A stretch of DNA of 64,000 nucleotides from Juglans regia (GCF_001411555.2 NC_049904.1:25805370-25869369); one strand, 5' to 3'. Positions 10,201 through 21,299 are shown, counted from the first letter of the stretch. Numbers and translations are program-made. Notes: a model not told the origin generated them from the sequence alone.

Positions 10201-11357
10201 GGTGTAAGGGAGGATCTAATGTATTGATCTGGATGAAGAATGACAGTGGGAATTTTTCGACCAAATCCGCTTGGGATTATATTCGTGTTCAAGGATCTAG
10301 TATGGAGTGGCATCCTTGGGTATGGCATAAATTACTTCCACTTAAAGTTTCGGTTTTAATGTGGAAGGTGTGGTTCATGGCATTAAGTGTTGATGATCGT
10401 CTTCGGCGCATTGGGATCCAGATAGTTTCTCGTTGTGATTGTTGTGATGAAGGTAATTATGAAGACCAAGATCATGTGTTACTTACAGGTGAATTTGCAT
10501 CGGCTTTATGGCATTTCTATGGATCTATTTTTGGTATTCGTATTGGTCGTACTTGGAGGAAGACGGTACAAATTTGGTTTCGAAGGGCATCTTTTAATTC
10601 TCAACTGGGAATAATAGTGGGGATTTTACCATCTATTATTACTTGGCATCTATGGACTAGACGTTGTGCTGCGCGTATGGAGGGAAGGTTCCAGTCTATT
10701 TTTTCGGTTCGGCTTTCTATTAGTAGATGGATGGGAGTTGTAGTTCGAGATATGAAAAAGGTTAGTAATTCTTCCAGACATGATTCACAGGTTTTACAGT
10801 CATTGAATATTCCTGTTTTGGTTCCTATTAGAAAGCATTTACAATCAGTGGCTTGGCAAAAGCCAGCTCATGGGTGGTTTAAATTGAATACAGATGGGAG
10901 TAGTCTGGGTAATCCTGGTTGTTCAGGGGTGGGCGGTATCATTAGGAATGATCGTGGTCTTATGGTTAATGCTTTTAATTCTTCTATTGGTATCGGTACA
11001 AGTAATAGAGTGGAGTTGTTAGCTGTTCTTCAGGGGCTCAAGGCATGTAAGGATTTGGGGATTAATTTTGTGGAAATTGAATTAGATTCGCAAGTGGTGA
11101 TTTCGTGGTGGAATAGGAGAAGGTGTGGTGTGTGGTATTTAGAAGATTTTTGGGAAGATACGTTGGCTCTCATGGATTCTATGGTGTGCGTTGTTTGTCA
11201 TGTTTATAGAGAGGGAAATAAAGTTGCGGATTGGTTGGCTCGAAGTGGTGCGTCGGGTCTTAATTCAGAGTGGAGATTTGTTAGGGAGGTGCCTAGGGTG
11301 CTTCGTGGTTTAATCCGTTTGGATAATTTGGGTTTGCCTTCTTTACGTTATCGTTAG
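7230..11357 (+). CDS. LINE ORF2: endonuclease, reverse transcriptase, RNase H
   Basis: This 1375-residue protein nicks target DNA and copies the LINE RNA in place. Its N-terminal APE-type endonuclease shows ILVWNVRGLG near residue 5, GDFNVI, ERCGG and a TSDHCP motif near residue 215. The reverse transcriptase (about 470-740) shows FRPISLC, the catalytic KVDMAKAYD, LRQGDPLSPYLF and YADD, with Y at residue 684. A zf-RVT-type Cys/His segment lies near 1065-1095. The C-terminal RNase H (about 1216-1345) has all four acidic positions visible: DGSS (D1222), the E of RVELLAVL, the D of ELDSQ and the D of GNKVADWLA. The ATG at 7230 lies inside the end of ORF1. No stop or frameshift interrupts it, so its coding capacity is intact although ORF1 is broken. 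Confidence 0.9.
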   Translation: MLGSILVWNVRGLGTSKRRLQKMLSKYKPKLIVLLEPFQSVVKIHSFMRLLKFDEAISNETDGGKIWVFWKNELDVQVVRMSSQFVSLCITEGSNHFLGNFIYAKCNRLERQLFWEELNSDRMGVEPCLFAGDFNVIRSDIERCGGRPRNRVAIDEFNRWIHQGGLLEMNSQGGKFTWCNGQQGLSRAWAKLDRVLLDANFLSLFPTAHCLYLPRTTSDHCPMVIEFLNDPFSYGPPPFRFQQMWVEHPDFMTFVQNVWSESVIGSGLFKLATKLKKLKVALRVWNKSVFGRTNNQIAILEDKIENLENLLQRGWDDDIERELVRSSNELSSWRLREDIRLAQMAKIKWRMDGDRNTKFFHVWLSNKKHRKIHQLRTSNGLEFNSPEEIHLGAIDYFSEFLQRSNPVREVPDLSSLISSVINDEDCVRLCGIPSLVEVKVALSTIPINSSPSPDGFGAGFFMSCWEVVKVDVLEAISEFFLSKRLPRFYSASFIVLIPKVDVPSGFDKFRPISLCSVFHKICSKIIVNRMTGFLPKMISLEQGAFIPGRSIFENISLTQEMVHSLKRTSHGGNIMIKVDMAKAYDRVEWHFLIEVLRCFGFPSSFCALISACISNVWYSVMLNGTTKGFFQGRRGLRQGDPLSPYLFIILQEVLSRLLKQSFDGNKIGKFSQARGTPHISHLMYADDIVIFLNGGKKSVKELLVVFEKYEKWSGQQISKEKTAIFYSPKISLARKRDLKRLTGFSEGLFPFKYLGVPIVLGRLKHEHLEEMINKVWNKISGWKMKLLSAGGRLILLRHVLSSMALHIFAVLQVPHSIIKVLNLLLSTFFWGEINGKGKKKWVAWENICKPIEGGGLGLRNLGDIQRALHMRFAWNLLKGESLWASFFKGKYVGNSSWCLIDMRKGTRFWKMIVKSIPSVFNNAKWRVRDGNILFWYDKWRDEGPLIDELQIVGNPMLQVKECKLSNSWDVEFLSTLVGQDKVESIIEALAGCKGGSNVLIWMKNDSGNFSTKSAWDYIRVQGSSMEWHPWVWHKLLPLKVSVLMWKVWFMALSVDDRLRRIGIQIVSRCDCCDEGNYEDQDHVLLTGEFASALWHFYGSIFGIRIGRTWRKTVQIWFRRASFNSQLGIIVGILPSIITWHLWTRRCAARMEGRFQSIFSVRLSISRWMGVVVRDMKKVSNSSRHDSQVLQSLNIPVLVPIRKHLQSVAWQKPAHGWFKLNTDGSSLGNPGCSGVGGIIRNDRGLMVNAFNSSIGIGTSNRVELLAVLQGLKACKDLGINFVEIELDSQVVISWWNRRRCGVWYLEDFWEDTLALMDSMVCVVCHVYREGNKVADWLARSGASGLNSEWRFVREVPRVLRGLIRLDNLGLPSLRYR

Positions 11358-11557
11358 TGTCTTGTTCTTGTGTAATGTTTGTCCGTTTTAGCAGGTTTGT
11401 AATTTTATTTTGTAATTTTGACATCTGGTAATATTGGTTGTAATACTAGGTGTCGGTCTGTAACCACGGTATTCCTCCGCCACAAGTGAGGGTTATTAAT
11501 AAAATTTGGCACGGGGTCACTCATGGACAGGTGACTTCGGCTCTTCTAAAAAAAAAA
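11358..11557 (+). other. LINE 3' UTR and poly(A) tail
   Basis: The 190 bases after the ORF2 stop are non-coding, contain AATAAAA near 11499 and end in ten A residues. The sequence then changes to unrelated DNA beginning CCTTGTTTAGG. Confidence 0.75.
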
Positions 11558-11960
11558 CCTTGTTTAGGAGTAGATCAAAGGGGATAATCACAAGAAAATC
11601 ATCACACTAATATTTTATGCATAGTCACACAACTTTGCAAGGAAATGTGTACTTCAATAATCCTAAAGAAAACAAATATGCTTAATCTTACTTTATAAGA
11701 TATCGTCTATCCTAAATAAAAAATACAATGCTTAGCACAATAAAGAACCCAAAAGTGTAATGTTGATCCTAAATAAGTCTCACACAAGTGCAAATGTAGG
11801 TTCATTTCTCCTAATCTTTCATATAAAATCTGGTTTGGAAGACATGGATACGATCACCAATTAACATGCATGAATGTGAACAAACCAGAATTTTGAAGAA
11901 AAAAAAATATTTCTCAAACAAACATAGCCAACACCAACATTCAACATAATCAAATATCCA
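11558..11960. other. AT-rich DNA between LINE tail and Athila remnant
   Basis: No coding potential is seen. It should hold the 3' LTR of the minus-strand Athila remnant, but nothing here matches the surviving LTR at 17372-19040. It may be the remainder of that element's 3' UTR. Confidence 0.4.
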
Positions 11961-11961
11961 C

Positions 11962-11975
11962 TCCCCCAAACTTAA
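11962..11975 (-). other. purine tract of the Athila remnant
   Basis: The minus strand reads AAGTTTGGGGGAG, following an ACAATGTGAAAATT context. The intact element has a matching tract downstream of pol at about 30776-30795. It is a conserved 3' landmark and not necessarily the tract used for priming. Confidence 0.6.
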
Positions 11976-12234
11976 TTTTCACATTGTTCTTGATGTGAAA
12001 GGAAATAAAAATAGAAGACTAATATTGTCCTTTTAGCAAGACTAAACACAACGAATATCCGATTGAAGTGAACATGAACTAGCTTCTTACTTATTTTTTC
12101 GAACCTACACAACACAACCAAAAGAAGGGGGGTTACAACCATCTTTACTAAAAAAAAAAAAAAAACTTAAATAAAAACTAAAACTAAAACAAAAGAAGAG
12201 CTTGTTTATAGTCATTAGCTTGACTTTTGCACCA

Positions 12235-15200
12235 TCAACCGTAGGTATGATTTTTCAAAAGTAACTCCTTTAGGAACCATATTGCCAGCAAGATAAGGCA
12301 ATGCTGCCCATTAATCTTGAATGCACCAGTGACCTCACTATACACCTCAACAACACCATATGGATACACTTTTTTTATCGTGAATGGGCCAGACCACTTA
12401 GACTGAAGCTTGCCTGTGAATAGCTTAAGTCTTGAGTTGAAGAGTAACACCTGGTGCCCAATTTTGAAATTTTTAATCTAAAGATGCTTGTCATGCCAAT
12501 GCTTGGTCTTTTCCTTGTAAATCCGAGCATTTTCATAAGCATCCAACCTAAACTCCTTGAACTCACTCAACTATAACAATCTCTTTTCTCCCACAGCTTT
12601 CAAGTCCATGTTCAACTCCTTAATTGCCCAATAGCCCTATGTTCAAATTCAACTGGTAAGTGACAAGACTTTCCAAAGACAAGTCTGTAAGGAGACATAC
12701 CCAAAGGTGTCTTGAAAGCTGTCCTATAGGCCTAAAGTGCATCATCTAACTTAGTTGCCCAATCCTTCCTTAAATTGCTCACAGTTTTCTCCAAAATTTG
12801 CTTTAATTCCCTATTTGCAAGTTCCACTTGCCCATTTGTTTGAGGATGATAGGCAAGTGCCACCTTATGAGTAATCCCATACTTCTTCAACAAAGCCTCA
12901 AATGACCAGTTACAAAAATGGAAGCTTTCACCACTAATAATGGCTCTCGACATACCAAATCTTAAAAAATATTTTTCTTCACAAATCTCATCACCACCCG
13001 AGAATCATTAGTCTGAGTTGCAATTGCATCAACCCATTTAAACACATAATTAGCTGCTACTAGGATGTATTAATTGTTAAAGGAAGAAGGAAATGGGCCC
13101 ATGAAATCAATTCCCCACAAATCAAACAGTTCAACCTCGAGAATATTAGTCAAGGGCATCTCATTTTTTTTGAAATGTTGCTAACCCTTTGACATCTATC
13201 ACACATGCTCACATATTGTTAGCATCTTGATACATGGTCGACCAGTGAAAACCTAACAGCCATACATTTGCAACTGTCTTGGAGGTATTGAAATTCCCAC
13301 CACACTCCAAAGAATGGTCAAGGATATCCTGCATCACATCCTAGGGTACACATCTTCTAATCATCCCATCTGCACAGTGTTTATACAGTACCGATTCTTT
13401 CCAAAAATAATGATTCACATCCAACAAAAACTTTTTCTTCTGATGATAGCTCAAATTAGGGGTAAGAATGTCACTCACCAAATAGTTCACCAAATTAGCA
13501 TACCAAGGGATGACTGAAACTGCCAACAATTGCTCATCTGGAAAGCTTTCATTAATGGGCACCTCATCTGCTCTTGATTGCCCCTCTAATCTATACAAGT
13601 GATTTGCTACCACATTCTCCATGCCTCTCTTGTCTCAAATCTCAGTATCAAATTCTTGAATCAACAACACCTACCGAATCAAGCACGGTTTGGCATCTTT
13701 TTTTCAGCAAATACTTGATTGCTTAATGGTCTGTATATATGATCACCTTGGAACCTACAAGATAAGATCGAAACTTGTCAAAAGTAAACACAACAACAAG
13801 CAATTCTTTTCAATAGTTGCATAATTCAACTGTGCATTATTTAAAACTCTACTAGCATAATATATAACATGCAACTTCTTGTCCTTTCTCTGGCTGAGAG
13901 CAACACCCAAAGCGAAATCACTAGCATCACATATAGCCCAAAAGGAAAACTCCAATCTAGGGCTACCATAATTGGTGCTGATACCAACTCTTGCTTCAAC
14001 CTTTTAAAAGCATTCAAACAATCATTATCAAAATCAAACACAGCATCCTTATTCAACAGATTACAAAGAGGTTTAGAAATTTTAGAAAAGTCCTTGATAA
14101 AATGCCAGTAAAATCTTGCATGACCAAGGAAACTTCTAACTCCCTTAACATTGGTATGTGATGGAAATATTTCAATAATTTCTATTTTTGCTTGGGAAAT
14201 ATAGGTATGTGGTTATAGCCTGAATAACCATATAGAAAGCAGTGATACGCATACCCAGCAAGTCTCTCAAGCACCTGATCAATAAAAGGTAAAGGAAAAT
14301 GATATTTACAAGTAACACTATTAAGTTTCCTATCATCTATGCCGACAATCCACCTAGTTAGTGTCCTAGTGGGAATTAATTCATTATTTTCATTATACAC
14401 CATAATCATCCCGCTCTTTTTATGTACTGGATTAATACATCAACTATCAGATATAGGATAAATCATCCCTAGATCTAACCATTTAAGAACTTCAGCCCTA
14501 ACTACTTCTTTCATGTTAGGATTTAATCGTCTCTGATTTTCAACAATAGTTTTATGGTTATCCTCCATTAAAATTTTATGCATACACAATGAAGGGATAA
14601 TTCCTCTAAGGTCTGATATAGGTCATCTTATGACTTTTTTTATCAATCTCAAAATACACATCAATTTGTCAAGTTGATCATTAGACAAAGAAGCACTTAC
14701 AATCACAGGCAAAATATTATTCTCACCTAAAAATGCATACCTGAGATGTGAGGGTAATAACTTCAACTCCAAAACTAGTGCTTGCACATTTGAAGGGGGA
14801 GGGAGTGGCTTACATTTGCCTAAATTCTCAAAATTAATACATTTCTACTTCAACTTAAGACATGTAGCCTCTAATGCACAAGCCACTTCTACAACCTCCA
14901 AATTATCATATTTACTTGTCTATGCACTCCCTAAACAAGTCTTGAGAGATTCTTTAGTATTTTTAGCCCTAGAAACCTCTATGGTCAACTCATCTACAAC
15001 ATCAACTCGAAAAACAGGATCAGTAAAAGAAGGATATTTAACAGCTTCAAATAAATTAAATTCTACCTCTTCTTCACCAACCTTCAAAGTTAGCCTACCA
15101 TTCTTAACATCTATGAAAACGTCAGCTGTGGCTAGAAAAGGCTAGCCTAAAATGATAGGGATCTCGGTGTCTTCTTCTATCTTCAACACAGTAAAATCAA

Positions 15201-15950
15201 CTGGAATGATAAACTTCTTTACCTTGATCAACACATTCTCAAGAACTCCTGAAGGATATTTCGTCGATTGGTCAGTTAGCTGCAAAGAGATGGTAGTAGG
15301 CTTCAACTCCTTTAATCCAAGCTTCCTAGACATAGACAAAAGTATTAGGGAAACACTAGCACCAAAATCACACAAATCTTTAGAAAACTTAACATCACCT
15401 ATAGTACAAGGGATAAAAAAAAGCTCCATGGATCTCTTAAATTTGGTGGAAGCTTATTCTGGATAATGGCACTGCATTCCTCTGTCAAGGCAATGGTCTT
15501 GCAATCCTCCAATTTCCTCTTCTTGGACACGATCTCCTTTAGGAACTTTATATAGGAAGGAATCTGTGCTAAGGCATCTGCAAAAGGAATATAAATGTGA
15601 AGCTGCCTAAACACTTTCAAAAATCTCTCAAACTTTTGATCAATTTTATTTTGTTTAAGCCTTTGAGGAAAAGGAATGAGTTCGACTAGTGGCAGTGGGG
15701 ATGGTTTCTTAACTAGGTCCTCAACTTCTTTATTGACCTTCTTGCTCACCTCTTCATGGTCTATTTCATCACCAACTACAGTCTCACCACTTACCTGACC
15801 AAGTTGCTTACCACTACTTAAGGTGACTGCCTTGCAATGCTCCTTTGGATTAACCTCTATCCTACTAGGCAAATTGCCCTGTCCATGAGAATTGATGGAA
15901 TTGGCTAACTGCCCCACTTGCATCTCCACATTTCTGTTGGAACACGCCAA
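12235..15950 (-). pseudogene. Athila-type pol remnant (protease, RT, RNase H, integrase)
   Basis: Fragments occur in pol order on the minus strand. A gag-protease linker lies at 15950-15399. The protease is at 15429-15142, with the active-site region reading CDFGASVS. The reverse transcriptase N-terminal part is near 14490-14200 (HFPLPFIDQVLERLAGY, GYSGYN). An SFLGHARFY block marks the end of the RT domain near 14130, followed by RNase H (about 14060-13750) and the integrase zinc-binding and catalytic regions (13620-12660, with SYHQKKKF and [16 protein letters not shown]). A C-terminal KWSGPFTIKKVYPYG block lies near 12390. Stops and frameshifts separate almost every block. The RT segment holding the FMDD catalytic motif is absent, lost between GYSGYN and the block about 120 residues further on in the intact copy. 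There is no possible activity. Confidence 0.85.
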
Positions 15951-17056
15951 CTGGTCAACCTTCGCTTCCAGTGTCTCAAATCTCTCTGAACTAGCATTGA
16001 CTAACTTCTCAATAGCTATCTCCCAAGGCTGCTTACTTTCTGGTTAGGATGGTCTTGGTTGGAAACTAGGAGGATGGAAAGGTCTAGAATTGCTATCTTG
16101 GTTACCTTGATCTTTCCATGAAAAGTTGAGATTATTCCTCCAACCTGGGTTTTATGTGTTGGAATAATGGTTGTTTAGTTGCTGTTGCTGTTAAAATTAG
16201 ACACAAATTGGGTTTGCTCTACCTGTATATAATCAAAACTCATGTGAGCTCTTTCACAACAATTACAACTGAATACGGGACAAGAAACCAAATTCACATT
16301 ACCCAGCTTACCGAATATTTTTACCAGAGAATCAATCTTGGCATTCAACATGTTTATGCCATCTACATCATACATACCTAGAACTTTCTTAGGCATACCT
16401 CTTTCATTAGACCACTGATAATTGTTAGAGGCCATTTCTTCTAGCAACTCATATGCCTCTTCTTTTTACTTACTCATTAAATTACCTCCTGTAGCTACGT
16501 CTATGGTAATCCTGACTGAATGTGTTAATCCATTATAGAAAGTCTATACAATCAGCCAATCAGGGAGACCATGATGTCGACACTTCCTCTACAATTCTTT
16601 AAATCTCTCCCAAACTTCATACAAAGATTCACCATCAAACTGAACAAAACTAGTAATATCATTTCTAAGTTTGACAATTTTACCTGGAGAAAAATACTTA
16701 CTCAGAAAAGCTTGTGACAAGGCATTCCAGGTGGTAAAAGAGTTGGGCGCTTCGGAATTCAACCAGGCCTTGGTTTTATCCTTTATAGAAAATGGAAAAA
16801 GTTGGAGCCGAATAGCATCATCACTAACTCCATTTATCTTAATTGTATCACAAATCTCCAAGAAATTGGCAAGGTGTGCATGTTGATCCTCAGCAGGTCC
16901 TTAACCAAACTGCTCCTACTGCACCATCTAAATGAGACTAGGCTTAATCTCAAAGTTATTAGCATTGACTGTAGGTCTCGCAATGCTGGGTTGAGCACCA
17001 TTGACATTTGACACGGCATAATCACGCAACACCCTCTAATTCTGGTTATCTGCCAT
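15951..17056 (-). pseudogene. Athila-type gag remnant
   Basis: An ATG at 17056 begins MADNQN and the frame continues through the gag core LFPFSIKDKTKAWL (about 16800) and LSQAFLSKYF. An EEAYELLEEM block lies near 16450. The frame holds many in-frame stops, several TAG where a CAG glutamine would be expected (for example in VQTFYNGL near 16545). Gag would form the virus-like particle. The equivalent region of the intact copy is 25440-25860. Confidence 0.8.
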
Positions 17057-17348
17057 GGCTACTGCTTGTTCTTGCTCTAGTTCCAATCTTTATTTTCTCC
17101 TTAGTTCATGTAGGGTTCTCTCAATTTCTGGATCAAGAAGCTTAATTAGCTCACAGTTACATGGCATACACTAAATACAGAAAATGTAAATTGACAAACA
17201 GAAATACAAAACAGCCTAAAAATCCTAGAAAATGATGGAATTTGGCCTTGAGAAGGTGGGCCAGTCTAAATGAATAATAATAAAAAAAAGAACAATACAA
17301 TCTAAATTAACACAAGAAATTATTTGTATTAATATTGAAAACAATCAT

Positions 17349-17365
17349 ACCCAACAATAGGGCCA
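17349..17365 (-). other. degenerate primer-binding site (Asp-tRNA type)
   Basis: On the minus strand the sequence after TTTT reads TGGCCCTATTGTTGGG. The common Athila-type site complementary to Asp tRNA is TGGCGCCGTTGCCGGGG. Position (immediately inside the LTR end) and spacing fit; about five bases differ. Confidence 0.65.
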
Positions 17366-17371
17366 AAAACT

Positions 17372-19040
17372 TGATGATCCCTAGACTCTACCACAAGTGC
17401 ATGGGTCGTGACAAATATAATAGGGCAAAAAGAGTATCATTTCCATAAGGAGAATATTCGAGTACCAATTTATAAAATTTCCTATATTACTTAGACGATC
17501 CCAAATTGATGTGATTGGCTGTAAATTCTTAACCTGAAAAATCAAATATGAAATGTTCCTAGGGCTTGGATTTTATCAATTGAATTCCTTCAATAAGTTT
17601 AAACCTGGTTGCTTGCATTAATGTTTTGTTAATTAGAATTACCAAATTTCCTTTTTTAGGTGAAGTCCTCTTTCAAGGTATAACACTTATACCTATATTA
17701 ATCCTATATCTACTATCGTTATCACATAAATCAATATAAATTCATAATACTCTATGGAAATCTTGAATGTAGGTCACAAAGAAAGTGTATTTATATCTAA
17801 ACTACACTGCCAAGGTTCGATGAATTCACGAACAAATATTGAACTTCAACTTTCGTTACTTCATTCAACATCTTAAGCATGCAATTCATGACCAGTAAAT
17901 TACAAGAATGAAAACCGAAATCATCCAATTGCAATTAACAAGGGTATTTAATATAACCATACTCAAATCATATCCAAAATTCAATGACTACATCCTAACC
18001 CTAAAATAAGAAAACTAGTAAACAATAACTAATAAAATAATCCAATTATTTCACAAACATAAATTCGAATTCAATATCCTTAATAACAATTCAACAACTA
18101 AAAATTAGAGAAAGAGAAAAAGAACATTGTAATTGCAGAAATCATGGTGCTTTGTTCTTCCTTTCGGAATTACAGCTACTCCTTCAATCCTTTTTTTTTT
18201 CCTCTCTACCGATCTGTTTTCTTTTTTACACCTCTCTCAATACGCAGCTAGCTAGAAGTTCATCACCGCTTGGTCTCCTCTATTTTTAATTATAAAATGT
18301 TTTTGTTATGTGCCAACTAATTCAAAAACCTATCATTGATATCTACAGTTGAAAATCCAATCAGTTCAAAACCAATTCTCCTTTCAAATTTTAAAACAGA
18401 TCTCCTCCATATCTGCTACTGAAAATCCAAAATTTTTGGCTAACCGAATTCCATTTAGTTTTAGAGCATCAAAATGATACATTTTGGAGTTGAGTCCTTC
18501 ACAAAAGTTTTAGATCTCGTTCTCAGCTTTTAAATGCACATAGGCTTGCTTTATTCTAACTTTGAGAACTCTAGATACAGGATGAAAACCGAAACAGAGT
18601 CTGTGCTGCAATAAACTTCTGGACAGATTTAGACTTCTCAGTTTCTACTAAGGTTTGAACTTCAAAACAATAGAACTGGATTTTGGGCTCTTCATAAAAG
18701 TTTTATACCTATGTCTTGGCTTTCCATAAAGCTAAACAACTCCTGAAACTGAGATTTGTAACTCTAGTTATATTCCAAAAATCGGACAGTATTCTGGTTT
18801 GACTAGACAAGACCAAGTAGGATTTGCTCTCTTGGCCTAGCTCGATTTCTGCCTCCTCACATCATCCCAATCTCAACCTAATTCAATAATTAAACATGTG
18901 CAAAATATCAAGAATTTTCAAGAATTAAATAAATGTAAAAGACACCTAAAATTCTAGACAAATGAGCTAAGAAATATACAAAACACTCTGAATCAAAACA
19001 ATTAGGATTAAGAAAATGTGTGAAATAAATTTCTACATCA
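17372..19040 (-). repeat. 5' LTR of the Athila remnant
   Basis: The minus strand starts TGATGTAGAA at 19040, directly after TNP2 coding sequence, and ends ...ATCATCA at 17372, seven bases before the primer-binding site. The 1.67 kb length and TG...CA ends fit an LTR. No second copy is in the window, so the 3' boundary rests on the binding-site position. Confidence 0.65.
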
Positions 19041-19774
19041 TCCACCTTGACTCTCCACATACGAAACAAGCCTGTTTTTCCTCATTCTCCTTCCAAAACA
19101 ACACACAATCATTCTTGCATGCACGTATGAACTTGTACTCAAACCCTAATCTCTTTCTCAATTGTTTCGCTTCATAAACATTCTTTGGCAATGTAGAACC
19201 TTCAGGGAGCACTTCATTAAATAAGTTCAATACCATGTTGATTGCTTTCGTCGATATCCTACACAACAACTTAAAGTGCAGCGGCCGCACAATAAATGAA
19301 ATTTTACTGTATCTTGGACAGCCAAGATAACGCTCATACTTTGCATCTTCCCACGTTCTAGAGAAATTCTCTGACTCAGTCCATTAGCCACTTGAGGCAT
19401 CATTGTCAATTTCATCCATAAACACCTAGCTCTAATGTCACTCAACATCTCCTCCATCTCATCCCGCTCATAACCTCATCCATGTGCCTCATTTCAATAC
19501 CATCACTGAATAGAATATCAACAGATTGTTCGTATGGCTCACCATATAATACACATAGTGTATATCCCAAATCCATACCATTCACAAATATATGACTTTC
19601 TACTTCATCCAATTCTATAGTGCACATATTTTTGCACCCTCGACATGGACATTTAATGTAACCACGACTATCATATGAGGACCGAGCAAAATCAATAAAG
19701 CTTATAACTCCAAGTGCATACAAAACGTAGTCTTTTCCAAGTCTATCGGCAAGATACATCCAACTTTTGTCCAT
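19041..19774 (-). pseudogene. TNP2-like CACTA transposase, N-terminal fragment
   Basis: A true ATG at 19774 begins MDKSWMYLADRLG, the start of the transposase-associated domain of TNP2-type CACTA transposases, with IKCPCRGCKNMC soon after. Two frameshifts (near 19450 and 19270) separate it from a further family block: MVLNLFNEVLPEGSTLP, KQLRKRLGFEYKFI and ACKNDCVLFWKENEE, ending C-x2-C-GESRW at 19041. There the LTR of the Athila remnant begins. The catalytic part of TNP2, several hundred residues, is missing from the window. It sits on the same strand as the Ptta pseudogene at 4.6-5.8 kb, so the two may be halves of one CACTA element. Confidence 0.8.
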
Positions 19775-21189
19775 TTCTTAAAAAACCTATGGATTAGTGT
19801 AATGTCAATTAATTTCAGATGCATCACATGCTCCAATTCAATATTTCAATTCCCCATGTTCTTTAGATAAAGGTAGTTGGTCATATCCCATTTGAGATTA
19901 TATCATCCATATTGTACAAGTTTCGTCACTCTTCTATTCTCCACGTCAGTAGAAATTTCGACAGCACATCCCCATAATTCTCCAAGTATACATGGCTGCA
20001 GAGAGGGATTGTCAACTTGCGAACAATATACCAAAGAACAAATGAAGAAGACACCAAGATTTTCATCCTGAACGTTTAAAGAAAGAGTAACGAAAATGTG
20101 CAATATAGATAATATAATCTCAAACTATCCAAACTGGACAATTCAAGAATTAGTGAATACTTGAGTATACACTAATTCTCAAATTGGTCTAAAGTTATTC
20201 ATGCAATATCACACATAGAAGCTATAACACAAACTATAACATACGAGCCTATAACCCGCACAATGTGCGGACCATTATTTATGCTGAATTATATATATAT
20301 ATTTAAATATTTGTCTGTTGTTCTATTTCTGCTTCATTCACCATCAACACATATTCTTGATGCACTTCCTAAAACTATGAACTATTACCTTCAAATGGGT
20401 AGCTATAAGAACTCTTTAAAGTCCAAGGTCCGTAATGCCATACTCGATTCATGAAGAACCCAACTTAGCTCAAGATCTCAAAAAATAAATATTTAAACAT
20501 GATCTTTATTTCTCTAAATTTCTAAAAAGACGTGTCACTAACTGAGTATATAATAGAAAATAATGTAAAAAATTTTGAGTTTCTCTATATAAAACTAATA
20601 ATAATATTATTTAAATATTCTTAATATATCTTATTTTCAAATTATAACTTAGTGATTAGTTATATTTTATCTAAAACTATTAAAATAAGTAGCAGAATGC
20701 TTAATTCAAATCCTTTGCAATTTACTACAATAATCTAATTATAAATCAATACTTAGTAATATATTTTAACTGTCATAAAATATAAGTGTCATTCTCATAA
20801 AACAGAATCCAAACTAAAACAAATTCAAGTGAAATCAAGCCCAAATCTTGTAAGCAATCACTTTTTGTCATTATTTTGAATTCAAGAGCAATAAATAATG
20901 GTTATGTTTTATTGGAAAAGCTAGATGGCATTTTTGTAATAATTTTAACTCTACACGCGTGTGTCTCGCGGAAAAGTTAGAGCCAAATCTCAATCTTGAA
21001 AAGAATAAAGTATTCACTTTTGAGAAAAAAAAAAGTGTTGGAACGTAATTTAGCCATAAAGAAGTAAATCTGACCTGCTAATGGTTTAGAGAGGGAGACT
21101 ACGATATTGACAAAAGCAAATCTGACTTGCTTTTATGCTCTACATAGGGAGGCTATAGGGAAAGGATAAATCTTCGTATCAACGCCGAT
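19775..21189. other. AT-rich DNA, no gene recognised
   Basis: This is upstream of the TNP2 start and may be the rest of that CACTA element, but I could not find a terminal motif. A small palindrome (ACACGCGTGT, near 20954) and a hairpin-prone CCGCACAATGTGCGG (near 20258) are visible. No convincing exon. Confidence 0.45.
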
Positions 21190-21299
21190 TTTGGATCAGC
21201 CGAGGCACACCTTACGTGTTCCAAGTAAAATGACCAAAAAACCCCATAACAAAATCAACTTCCCTCTCATTCCATGTTTCTTCTTGCTCCCTCTACCCC

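Larger units (their letters stand above)
5830..11557 (+). mobile_element. L1-type LINE (non-LTR retrotransposon), near full length
   Basis: The element has the two-frame layout of plant L1 LINEs: ORF1 with a zinc knuckle (5946-7248, frameshifted) and ORF2 with endonuclease, reverse transcriptase and RNase H (7230-11357, open). A 190-base 3' UTR ends in a 10-A tail at 11548-11557 preceded by an AATAAAA-like signal near 11499. The two frames overlap by 19 bases. The 5' end is uncertain: sequence up to about 5815 still belongs to the Ptta pseudogene, so the junction lies between there and 5945. I found no convincing target-site duplication between the 5' junction and the sequence after the A tail. 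Confidence 0.85.
11961..19040 (-). mobile_element. Athila-type Ty3/gypsy retrotransposon, decayed, 3' LTR missing
   Basis: Reading the minus strand from 19040 downwards gives an LTR (19040-17372) and a degenerate Asp-tRNA-type primer-binding site (about 17365-17349). Then come gag (about 17056-15960), protease, reverse transcriptase, RNase H and integrase remnants (15950-12235) and a purine tract (about 11975-11962). The domain order and sequence style match the intact element at 24287-32415. Many stops and frameshifts and a deletion of the reverse transcriptase core make it dead. No 3' LTR is found before the LINE tail at 11557. The 5' LTR is inserted directly into TNP2 coding sequence at 19041. 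Confidence 0.8.
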
